Assembly (NCBI RefSeq): GCF_018449725.1 | Contig: NZ_JAAVVC010000005.1 | Location: 310,001-374,000, forward strand | Source: Pseudomonas sp. dw_612 | Lineage (GTDB): Bacteria; Pseudomonadota; Gammaproteobacteria; Pseudomonadales; Pseudomonadaceae | Length of the DNA: 64,000 nt | Direction: 5' to 3' | Shown: positions 38,266 to 46,187 of the stretch, piece by piece | Numbering within the stretch: position 1 is the stretch's first letter | Layout of the letters: each line of letters opens with the position of its first letter | Translations under genes and position numbers: made by a program | Notes under the pieces: model-generated | Databases searched by the model: none | The model's input: the letters and a program-made list of their open reading frames with translations, nothing else | What the model was told of the DNA's origin: nothing

Positions 38266-39016
38266 TGATCATGGCCTCCACAACCTTCGCCAACTGGCTA
38301 TTGGAAGGGGTCGCCCAGAAGTTACATTCGTTCATGAAGCCAAGGTCAGTGACACTGTCGCCAAACCCCAGCACCGGACGTTCGCCATTCGCGGCGCGAT
38401 CACGACGCAGCAGCTCTTGAACCGCCAGACGCTTGGACAATCCCTTCGGCAGGAAGGCCAGGTTGTTGCCGTTGCCATGGATGTGCATGTCGTCGAGCAG
38501 GCCTCGGGACTGGACTTCAGCCAGAACCTTTTGCAGCACCGAATCGTCCGACTCGTTGTGCTTGGTCACGACGTAATTCAACAGGCCTTGCTCTTCCACC
38601 ACCCAGCCGCGCAGGGAAAAACCCATTTCCTCACCGATGGCCAGGGTTGCAGCACTCAGCGCGGGGAGGCGGTTTTGATACGCCGCCAGCGCCTCAGTCA
38701 TCTGCCCGTGCCAATCCCGATCCAGCGTACCGTCGGGCTGGAGAATCACACCGCCATGGGAACACACGGCGCCCGCGACGAAGGGCAATTGCACGCGGCT
38801 GTAGGCTTCGACGCTACGCGCCGTGACCGGCACGACATCCGCCGACGCCAGCAACCACTCCACAAAACTCTTCTGCACGGCGCTCATGTAGCCATTGGGC
38901 TGCCCCTCGACGTCCAGCGTCGCGGTGTGCCGTTCCGCGCCTTGCGGCATCTTGCGGGCGGTCTGGAACAGGGTGTCATCCAGATCGATGAGTATCAGGG
39001 GACGCTTATTGCTCAT
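38258..39016 (-). CDS. HAD-superfamily phosphatase (Cof-like) of the ter module
   Basis: The 252-residue protein has motif I LIDLDDTLFQTA, motif II VVPVTARSVEAY, conserved lysines around LPKGLSKRLAVQELL and motif IV GFGDSVTDLGFM, as in Cof/sucrose-phosphate-phosphatase-type HADs. It would be the second phosphatase of the pathway. The frame is open two codons further to a TTG, but ATG 39016 is preferred. Start and stop overlap both neighbours, so expression is tightly coupled. Confidence 0.83.
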   Translation of the reverse strand: MSNKRPLILIDLDDTLFQTARKMPQGAERHTATLDVEGQPNGYMSAVQKSFVEWLLASADVVPVTARSVEAYSRVQLPFVAGAVCSHGGVILQPDGTLDRDWHGQMTEALAAYQNRLPALSAATLAIGEEMGFSLRGWVVEEQGLLNYVVTKHNESDDSVLQKVLAEVQSRGLLDDMHIHGNGNNLAFLPKGLSKRLAVQELLRRDRAANGERPVLGFGDSVTDLGFMNECNFWATPSNSQLAKVVEAMING

Positions 39017-40142
39017 CGACAATGACCTCGGCGTTCAATGCATCAATCAGCGACCGGGGCACCGCTTGCGCAGGCGTTTCGGTGCAGATCAACACCCGGT
39101 CAAACTGACCCGGACGCACGTTGTAGAGAAAATTCGGGATGCCGAGGCCGTAGTTGTCGGAGAACGACAAGGCGTGGCCGATCTCATGGCCCAAGGCAAT
39201 CGGCGAGCGACTGGTCGAGCTGAAATGCACGTCAGCCCCTGCCCGCTCCAGACGCTCGGCCAGCAGAAACGGACGCCAGACAAATTCGCTGGTGCCCACG
39301 ACCATCACGCGCTCGCCCGGCTTGACCTGAATATCCGGGGCCAATGTGTCCGCCACATGACGCACGCCCAAGCGTCCCCAGTCGTTACGCGGATCAAGCG
39401 GCCATTCACCCACGGCAACCGCGCCCACATCCGGCATTTCCGGTAATGGCGCGTCTTGATCTTCAGAGAAGCGATAAGCGCCCTGCAGCAGCGACACCTG
39501 AGTGGCGGTCTCGCCCAGAACGTTGCGCACCGCGCCGCGGGACCAGTCAGTGAGCACACAGGTCACGACCCGCTCCACCTTGCTCAGCCCGGCATCCACG
39601 AGGGCGCGATGCAGATTGATGAACGTCTTGCCGGTGGAAGCTTCATCGTCAACCAGCACCAGGGAACGCGCATTCAGCATCATTTCCCGGACATCGAGAT
39701 CGGTGGGCTGGTGAATCAGGTGCGCACTGGCGTGGCTGTGTTCTTCTTCAAAACGGGTGAACAGTTCGGTGCCGACCGGATGGCGAGTGCTCACCATATA
39801 GACGGCGTCCGGGCGGGTCTTGCTGTAAGCGCGGTGCACGCCGGCACCCAGGCCAACCGCCGTCTCCGCCATACCGATCACCAGTACGGGGCCCGGCAGA
39901 TCATCGGGAATCTTTGCCGCCAAGCGCTCGTAGCTGGCCTGCATCATCGATGGGCGCACGGGAATATGCCGGCCCAGAACACGGGACACAAAAAGAAACG
40001 CACGTTTAGGATTACGGCGCTCGGCGAATCCGAACAAAGAGTGGGGTTCGATGGATGATTCATCGACATCGACTTCCATCAGCCCGCGTTTGAGCTGCGC
40101 GCTGAGTCGGGTGGTCGAGGTTTTTTCTACTGCGAATTCCAT
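39006..40142 (-). CDS. TRSP-domain phosphoribosyltransferase of the ter module
   Basis: The 378-residue protein contains the PRPP-binding motif LVLVDDEASTGKTFINLHRAL (about residues 170-190), a preceding VLVIGMAETAVGLGAGVHRAY segment and the TRSP-type C-terminal domain with FSSTSRSPIALG. ATG 40142 has AGGA 9 bases upstream; two ATGs further up are less well placed. It would transfer ribose-5-phosphate to a base-like substrate. The gap to the TerD-protease gene is 69 bases. Confidence 0.85.
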   Translation of the reverse strand: MEFAVEKTSTTRLSAQLKRGLMEVDVDESSIEPHSLFGFAERRNPKRAFLFVSRVLGRHIPVRPSMMQASYERLAAKIPDDLPGPVLVIGMAETAVGLGAGVHRAYSKTRPDAVYMVSTRHPVGTELFTRFEEEHSHASAHLIHQPTDLDVREMMLNARSLVLVDDEASTGKTFINLHRALVDAGLSKVERVVTCVLTDWSRGAVRNVLGETATQVSLLQGAYRFSEDQDAPLPEMPDVGAVAVGEWPLDPRNDWGRLGVRHVADTLAPDIQVKPGERVMVVGTSEFVWRPFLLAERLERAGADVHFSSTSRSPIALGHEIGHALSFSDNYGLGIPNFLYNVRPGQFDRVLICTETPAQAVPRSLIDALNAEVIVDEQ

Positions 40143-40211
40143 TTGCAACATTCCTAAAAGAGGCGAGGTAGTGAACTGACAACCCTTCACTATTTTTAAA
40201 GCAGGGTGCCT

Positions 40212-41351
40212 CTACGGATTTCGGGCTTCGATCCGCCAGAGTGACGATTGAGCTTCACGAGCCATTTCGGCGGTCGAGAAAATTCGACCGGTTGGAGATT
40301 TGGGTGGCGAGACATGACAGGCATCCAGAAAGCCCAGTAACAACCCGGCCTTGACCGCGAAGTTCATGTTTTGCGCGTCCGGCAGCGACGACGTCACCAT
40401 CCCGATGACCGCCCCACTGCTATCAAACAATGGACTACCGCTGGAGCCTGGCTGAATGGCCGCGGTGAATTGGAGCAGGCTTGAATCGTTGTGCAGCCCG
40501 AACAGACCGGACACCCCGCCCTGTGTCACATGAACGCCACCACCCGCCAGGCCTGCCATCGGAAAGCCCAGGGCAATGACCGACTCGCCCAGTGCACAAC
40601 CGGCGCCGTCCTTGAAGACGACGGGCGACAGCGGCGGGCAATCCTGAATGCGCAGCAAGGCCATATCGTTGCGTTGATCGACCACCACCACTTCGGCGCG
40701 GTAGCGGCCGGCAAAGGAGGAAATGTGCAGCTCCTGCATCTCCTCGATCACATGGGCACAGGTCATGACATGACCGGGTGAAACGGCAAATCCGGTGCCC
40801 GTCGCCGAGCCACGGTTCCTCGGCGAATCGCCTGAATACGGACGGCGCGTGGGGTGTGCATCATCGATCGTGATGCCCATGCGACGGCCCATCGCGGCAA
40901 GGCCATAGGCCGAGCCTTCGGCCAGGGCGCGGAATTTCCACTGATCGTTGCGGCTGTAGAACTCGCCAATGACGATCGCTGATTCGCCATTGCCTTTCAG
41001 ATCAAGGGACAGTTCGACTTGGTTGTCGACTTGCAGACGCAGGTCTTTGAGTTCGCTGACGGGGCCAGCCGCCGAGAAGGTATAAACGACCAGCAGCAGA
41101 CGTTCGCTGCCGCCAGGGAGCCGGGACAAATCCAGGGAACAGCCGATAGACGACGGAGTACCGCTCCATTCCATCCACTGTTGAGTGACTTGAAACAGAG
41201 CCGGGTCACCGGTCGGTAGACGCTTTTCAGTGACAGGCAGCAGCGCGACGGCTGCGTATTCCCCAAAGGCGGAAGAGTGGCTGCAATCCAGCGTCCAAGC
41301 ACATTTTACGCCCGATATAGCAGCGTTCGCTCCAGGCGTAAGCGCCTTCAT
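40212..41351 (-). CDS. TerD domain fused to a trypsin-like serine protease
   Basis: The 379-residue protein has an N-terminal TerD-type domain (MKALTPGANAAISGVKCAWT to about residue 163) lacking the acidic calcium cluster, followed by an HtrA/trypsin-like domain. The triad is visible: His200 (TCAHV), Asp229 (QRNDMALL) and Ser304 (PGSSGSPLFD). No signal peptide is present, so it acts in the cytosol. ATG 41351 starts the conserved TerD strand. The arrangement suggests stress- or infection-triggered proteolysis tied to the Ter complex. Confidence 0.88.
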   Translation of the reverse strand: MKALTPGANAAISGVKCAWTLDCSHSSAFGEYAAVALLPVTEKRLPTGDPALFQVTQQWMEWSGTPSSIGCSLDLSRLPGGSERLLLVVYTFSAAGPVSELKDLRLQVDNQVELSLDLKGNGESAIVIGEFYSRNDQWKFRALAEGSAYGLAAMGRRMGITIDDAHPTRRPYSGDSPRNRGSATGTGFAVSPGHVMTCAHVIEEMQELHISSFAGRYRAEVVVVDQRNDMALLRIQDCPPLSPVVFKDGAGCALGESVIALGFPMAGLAGGGVHVTQGGVSGLFGLHNDSSLLQFTAAIQPGSSGSPLFDSSGAVIGMVTSSLPDAQNMNFAVKAGLLLGFLDACHVSPPKSPTGRIFSTAEMAREAQSSLWRIEARNP

Positions 41352-41430
41352 CCTGTCGTTCCTTGATCGGTATGCTGGCAATTATGCCAAGACAGCTACA
41401 ATCATTCACTGTCTATGTGGCTTTGTAATA

Positions 41431-42429
41431 TCAGGAAGGCGCTACAACGGCAACTGTGATTGGCTTCACTCGCACACCGTCTACCCACTGGCCCGCGGGT
41501 TCGGGTAGATTTAGCCGACGAGCGGCGAAGATTCCCGCAAGGTTCACTCCTGTCGCTCGCGTGTATCCAATACCACCGGAATAGCGAGGGTTGATCTCCA
41601 GCAAATGGGGAACGCCTTCGTGGTCGTCGCGCGTCTGAACATTGACCAGTCCATCGCACTTGAAGTGCGCAGCAGCCTTGAGGGCCAGTTCCACGGAAGC
41701 GGACTCGCGCTCGAATGTCTGGTGAACACCCTGCTTTCTTCTGCCGACGAACGCCACCGGCTTACCGGCTTCGCACACCATGTCGACGGAACACTCGCTC
41801 CCCGGCAAATAAGGCATGACCAGCATCGGCGCCCGCTCCGCGCCGGACTGATAGATGTTCAGGTAGGTTTCAAAATCGACTTCCCGCGCATCCGGGTTTT
41901 CCAGGCAGCGGAACGGATCGACATCCGCCTTGAACCGCCAGAAACCCTGACCATAGATCCCAACGACAGGCTTGATGCACACCTCACCTTGGCGGGACAA
42001 CGTCTCGTAGGCGACGGTCAGTTCCCGGGCATTGCTGACCGTCACGGCGGGAATGCAGGCCAGCCCCGCTCGCTCAGCCTCGGCGGTGAAGCGGCTCTTG
42101 TCGTCCACGTTGCTGAAGGTGTCCATGGACATCCCGCCCGTCACGAGCTGCAAACCGGCGGCGGCGAACCGCTCACGGGCCGCTTCGTAGTAACTGCCGA
42201 TCCGCCCGGCAAGAATCACCTTGATGCCGTGCTCAAGCGCCGTGGCGATCACCCAGTCAATGCGCGTCTCGTTGTCCAGCGGCTCCTGAAAGCTGACGTC
42301 GGCCTGACCGGTGATTTCAGGTCGGTCCTGACGATGGGAAGCAAAGATCCTGACGTTCGCCGGCAGTGCTTCGCGCGCGCCGATAAGAATATCGCGCTGG
42401 CTGGATTGACCTTCGAGAAACCAGATCAC
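41431..42429 (-). CDS. ATP-grasp ligase, first gene of the ter module
   Basis: The 332-residue protein, from the GTG at 42429 (AGGAG 7 bases upstream), has ATP-grasp features: VCIKPVVGIYGQGFWRF, MPYLPGSECSVDMVCEAGKPV, and the metal-binding LLEINPRYSGGIG. It would ligate an amine or amino acid to a carboxylate. A longer open frame to another GTG at 42471 has no better ribosome site. It leads the predicted biosynthetic operon that continues into terZABCDE. Confidence 0.87.
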   Translation of the reverse strand: MIWFLEGQSSQRDILIGAREALPANVRIFASHRQDRPEITGQADVSFQEPLDNETRIDWVIATALEHGIKVILAGRIGSYYEAARERFAAAGLQLVTGGMSMDTFSNVDDKSRFTAEAERAGLACIPAVTVSNARELTVAYETLSRQGEVCIKPVVGIYGQGFWRFKADVDPFRCLENPDAREVDFETYLNIYQSGAERAPMLVMPYLPGSECSVDMVCEAGKPVAFVGRRKQGVHQTFERESASVELALKAAAHFKCDGLVNVQTRDDHEGVPHLLEINPRYSGGIGYTRATGVNLAGIFAARRLNLPEPAGQWVDGVRVKPITVAVVAPS

Positions 42430-42680
42430 GTTGATGCTCCTGAATGAATATCGACTGGGATTGAAACTCACGTTGAGTCACGAAACCCCGACGCCCGTTA
42501 AATTTCCCGTCACGATAACGGACATGAAACAAAAGGCTACTTAATTCCCTTGTTGGGCTTGTCTCTATGCGCCCAAGCAGTGGCGCAGTCCGACTATTTT
42601 GATATCGTGCCGTCCATTGTCAGCGCTCATGCAACAGTCGGGCGCGATTTCAAGTTAACGGCGGGCAAGGAAGGGATCGG

Positions 42681-42857
42681 ATGGAGTTTCTACGCTTTGT
42701 GATATTTGCGGCGGCCTGGGGATTCATGTGGCGCTGGGTGGTGATCAATCGCGGCACCTGGGGGAAGATTTTCGGCAACATTGCCGGGGCCGTTTCCGGG
42801 TTCATTGTCGGGCTTGTGCTGTTGTCCATTACGTTGTCTCTGGTCCCGATGCACTAA
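42681..42857 (+). CDS. 58-residue small membrane protein
   Basis: ATG 42681 follows AAGGAAGGG by 5 bases and opens a 58-codon frame to TAA 42857. The product starts MEFLRFVIFAAAWGFMWRWV and has two hydrophobic segments (FVIFAAAWGFMWRWVV and AGAVSGFIVGLVLLSITLSLV). It is divergent from the ter operon and convergent with the histidine kinase gene. Function unknown. Confidence 0.65.
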   Translation: MEFLRFVIFAAAWGFMWRWVVINRGTWGKIFGNIAGAVSGFIVGLVLLSITLSLVPMH

Positions 42858-42877
42858 ACACCGGGCCGGTGCAGGCC

Positions 42878-44221
42878 CTACCCCGCTTGCACCGGCAACA
42901 TCACCCGCGCCTCCAACCCGCCTTTCGACCGATTGCGCAGTGTCAGCTCGCCGCCGTGTTCCAGCACAATCGCCCGCGCCGCCGATAACCCCAAACCCAC
43001 ACCTCCTGTGCTTTTATTGCGCGATCCTTCCATGCGGAAGAACGGCACAAATACCTGCTCAAGACTGGCCTGCGCAATGCCTGGGCCACGATCCAGTACG
43101 TTGATCCGCACCTGTCCATCGCCGGCGACCAACTCAATCGCAGGCTCACTTCCATACTTGATCGCGTTATCCAGCAAGTTGGTGATCACCCGTTTAAGAC
43201 CCAGCGGCCGACCGAAATACACCAGCCGCAGCGGTCCACTGAACGCAATATCGATGTGCTGATCACGGTAATCATCCAGCAAGGTTTGCAGCAGTTCCGC
43301 CAGATCAAATTGGGTGGCCGGTTCCAGTCGGGCATCGTCGCGGAAGAATTCCAGCGCCGAGTTGATCATCGCCTGCATCTCATCCACGTCACGAAACAGC
43401 CGTTGCTGTTGCTCGGTGTCTTCAATGAATTCACCGCGCAAGCGCATCCGCGTCAGGGGTGCGCGCAGGTCGTGGGAGATGGCGGCGAGCATTTGCGTGC
43501 GGTCACGGATGAAGTGCTGCAACTGGGCCTGCATCGCATTGAACGCAAGAATCGCCTGGCGGATTTCGTGGGGGCCGAGGGGTTTGATCGGTGGCGCGCG
43601 GAAGTCGCTGCCGAAGCGCCGGGCGCCCTCGGCGAAGTGCTGCAAGGGTGTGGCGAGGCGGCGGGTGGCGATCAGTGCGACCAGCGCCGTGGAGATCAGC
43701 ACCAGCAGAATGACGATTGAATAGCGTGGCGCTTCGTCGAGGCCCCAACTGCGCGACGGCGCGGAGAACATCAGCCACGACGCGTCCGGCAGTTCGACCA
43801 CTAGCGCGTAATGCGCGTCCATCGGGTCCGTCCAGTCGGACGGTTCATAGGCCTCGATTCGCCGGTCTGCGGATTTAAACAGCGGTTGCAGGATCGCCAT
43901 GCTGGTGTGAGAAATGGGGTCATCCACTGTAGGCAGATTCAGTTCGCGCCGATCCAGGTGCCAACTGGCGGTGAAGCCTTTGTCGCTGACGGCATGGGCC
44001 AATTGGCTGCGCAGTGGCGCCGGCGCGGCTTCAATGACGCGGGTGATGGCCGCTATTTTTTCCAGCAACCCGGTCTCGGTTAGCGGCGGACGTGCCCACA
44101 CGCCGGCCAGTTGGATAAACAAGCCGTTAAGGGCCAGGGAAATCAGCATGGCCAGGATGATCGTCAACGCGATCCAACGCGCGACCGTGTCTTGCGGCCA
44201 ACTTCGCTTTAGCCAGTTCAT
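42878..44221 (-). CDS. Sensor histidine kinase (OmpR-partner type)
   Basis: The 447-residue protein has a first membrane helix (about 16-36), a periplasmic domain of some 130 residues, a second helix (IVILLVLISTALVALIATRRLATPL), HAMP, the phospho-histidine box AAISHDLRAPLTRMRLRGEF, and ATPase N/G boxes (NLLDNAIKYG, DRGPGIAQ, GVGLGLSAARAI). Its ATG overlaps the response regulator stop as ATGA. The signal is unknown; class resembles EnvZ-like kinases. Confidence 0.93.
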   Translation of the reverse strand: MNWLKRSWPQDTVARWIALTIILAMLISLALNGLFIQLAGVWARPPLTETGLLEKIAAITRVIEAAPAPLRSQLAHAVSDKGFTASWHLDRRELNLPTVDDPISHTSMAILQPLFKSADRRIEAYEPSDWTDPMDAHYALVVELPDASWLMFSAPSRSWGLDEAPRYSIVILLVLISTALVALIATRRLATPLQHFAEGARRFGSDFRAPPIKPLGPHEIRQAILAFNAMQAQLQHFIRDRTQMLAAISHDLRAPLTRMRLRGEFIEDTEQQQRLFRDVDEMQAMINSALEFFRDDARLEPATQFDLAELLQTLLDDYRDQHIDIAFSGPLRLVYFGRPLGLKRVITNLLDNAIKYGSEPAIELVAGDGQVRINVLDRGPGIAQASLEQVFVPFFRMEGSRNKSTGGVGLGLSAARAIVLEHGGELTLRNRSKGGLEARVMLPVQAG

Positions 44222-44928
44222 CGCCGCGTCACGCTGGGAGTGAACAAATAGCCGCCATTGCGCACGGTGCGAATCATCGCCGGGCGTTTGGTGTCGGATT
44301 CGAGTTTGCGCCGCAGACGACTGACCTGAACGTCGATGCTGCGATCAAATGCCTCATGACTATGCCCCCGCGCCAGGTCCAGCAATTGCTCGCGGGTCAG
44401 AATCCGTTGCGGGTGTTCGACGAAGACCAACAGCAAATCAAACTCGCCGGCCGACAGCGGGATCATCACGTTGTCCGGCGAGCGCAGTTCCCGGCGCGTG
44501 ACATCCAGGTGCCATTCGGCGAAGTCGATCAGCGGGCGTGGCCGTTCCTGGGACACCGGGCGGCGCTCGTCCACCCGACGCAGCACGGCGCGAACCCTGG
44601 CCAGCAGTTCGCGGGCGTCGAACGGTTTGGTCAAATAATCATCGGCGCCCAGTTCGAGCCCGACTACTCGATCACTGAGCTCACCCATGGCGGTCAACAT
44701 GATGATCGGGATGGCGTGGCGAATTCGCAGTTGCTGGCACAGGATCAACCCACTGTCGCCCGGCAGCATCACATCGAGAATGATCAGGTCCGGCGCCTGC
44801 CGCTCAATGGCCGACCACAGCGATGCGCCGTCGGTGGCGACCTCGACGCTGTAACCGTGTTGCACGAAGAATTTTTTCAGCAGATCGAGGACCTCAAGGT
44901 CGTCGTCCACAATTAACAGGCTGTTCAC
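44218..44928 (-). CDS. OmpR-family response regulator
   Basis: The 236-residue protein has a receiver domain with the acidic pocket VDDD, phospho-acceptor Asp in LIILDVMLPGDSG (about 51), Thr in LTAMGE and Lys in DDYLTKPF, and a C-terminal winged helix ending IRTVRNGGYLF. It forms an operon with the downstream histidine kinase and is divergent from mlaA, which it could control. Confidence 0.95.
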   Translation of the reverse strand: MNSLLIVDDDLEVLDLLKKFFVQHGYSVEVATDGASLWSAIERQAPDLIILDVMLPGDSGLILCQQLRIRHAIPIIMLTAMGELSDRVVGLELGADDYLTKPFDARELLARVRAVLRRVDERRPVSQERPRPLIDFAEWHLDVTRRELRSPDNVMIPLSAGEFDLLLVFVEHPQRILTREQLLDLARGHSHEAFDRSIDVQVSRLRRKLESDTKRPAMIRTVRNGGYLFTPSVTRR

Positions 44929-45094
44929 CGAAGGTCACTTAAGGGCCGAATGGAACCGCCATCTAAAACCATTCGCGCCGGCCCGTCATATATTTCAATC
45001 GTGCAATAAAACGTCGGCGGCGCAATAAACCAGACATCTTTGCGCAAGGCTTGGGGCTCAGCATCTCGGCGAATTCCTCCCGAGACTTGCGTCC

Positions 45095-45886
45095 ATGTCG
45101 CCTTTCAAATGTGCTCCCTGGCTGGCCCGTAATACCTCGATTGCCGTGCTGGCCGCCGGGTTGGCGGGTTGCAGCAGCCAGCCGCCGTCCAACCCGAGCG
45201 TGACCTGCGCCGAAATCGGCTATTCGGTGTACGACCCGGCGGAACCGCTCAACCGCGGCGTCTTCGCCTTCAACCGGGTGCTCGACGACTATGCCCTGGC
45301 CCCGGTCGCACGCGGCTATCGCTACCTGCCGGATTTTTTCCAATCGGGTGTGCATAACTTCGTGGCCAACTTCGGCGAGCCCAAGGTCTTTATCAATGAC
45401 CTGCTGCAAGGCAACCCGATGCGCTCGGTCAATACCCTGGGACGTTTCGCGCTTAACACCACCGTCGGCGTGGTGGGTTTGATCGACGTCTCCGGCAAGG
45501 TCGGCATCCCGCGCCACGACGCCGACTTCGGCCAGACCTTCGGCGTGTGGGGCATCGGCAACGGCCCGATCGTCGAACTGCCGCTGTTCGGCACCTCCAA
45601 CAGCCGCGACGCCGCCGGGCGCGTGCTGAGTTTTGTGGTCGACCCGTTCGGCAGCAACAGCGACACCGTGGACACGCTCAAAACCATCAACACCGTCGGC
45701 GGCATCGTCGATGGTCGCGCAGAAGTCTTACCGCTGACCGACAGCCTGCAAAAACTGCCGGACTATTACAGCGCGTTGCGCAACGTGGTGGCCGAGCATC
45801 GTGCGGCCTACGTGGCGGAAGGCAAACAAGGCTCGCCGCAAACCACCCAATCTCAATGCACAGGAGCGCCGGCGGATGGGTTCTGA
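45095..45886 (+). CDS. mlaA: MlaA outer-membrane phospholipid-removal lipoprotein (VacJ)
   Basis: The 263-residue protein has a lipobox (VLAAGLAGC) and the MlaA core: DPAEPLNRGVFAFNRVLDDY, NFVANFGEPKVFINDLLQG, RFALNTTVGVVGLIDVSGKVGIPRHDADFGQTFGVWG and PLFGTSNSRDAAGRV. It extracts misplaced phospholipids from the outer leaflet and returns them through MlaC/MlaBDEF. Its end overlaps a small downstream ORF. Confidence 0.95.
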   Translation: MSPFKCAPWLARNTSIAVLAAGLAGCSSQPPSNPSVTCAEIGYSVYDPAEPLNRGVFAFNRVLDDYALAPVARGYRYLPDFFQSGVHNFVANFGEPKVFINDLLQGNPMRSVNTLGRFALNTTVGVVGLIDVSGKVGIPRHDADFGQTFGVWGIGNGPIVELPLFGTSNSRDAAGRVLSFVVDPFGSNSDTVDTLKTINTVGGIVDGRAEVLPLTDSLQKLPDYYSALRNVVAEHRAAYVAEGKQGSPQTTQSQCTGAPADGF

Positions 45887-46127
45887 AGGCAAAAGTCTGA
45901 TTTTGCAGCAGCGGGTGACTCAAAACGACTCGGCCAATTTGCACTGCCGGGAAATTACATTGCGCTTGTCGGCGGATTGTCGTGAGTTGGTGCTCAGTCG
46001 TTACACCGAACATTACGGCCCGGCGCTGGTACGGTGGATGGAGCGTAGTCATACGGTGTCGGTGAGTGATTTGTTTCGGTGGTTGGTGGCGAATGGGGAG
46101 CGCGGCGTCATGAAGTCGGACGGCTAG
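45876..46127 (+). CDS. Small hypothetical protein overlapping the mlaA end
   Basis: The 83-residue ORF from ATG 45876 (AGGAG about 10 bases before) begins MGSEGKSLILQQRVTQNDSA and contains RLSADCRELVLSRYTEHYGPALVRWMERSHTVSVSDLFRWL. It overlaps the mlaA stop by 11 bases in another frame, so it is translated from the same mRNA if real. No domain recognised. Codon use is ordinary for the genome, which supports it. Confidence 0.6.
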   Translation: MGSEGKSLILQQRVTQNDSANLHCREITLRLSADCRELVLSRYTEHYGPALVRWMERSHTVSVSDLFRWLVANGERGVMKSDG

Positions 46128-46187
46128 TTGCAATTCATTGACATCCACTGCGCTATCATCCCGCGCATCTTTGTAGCCAGAACCCGG

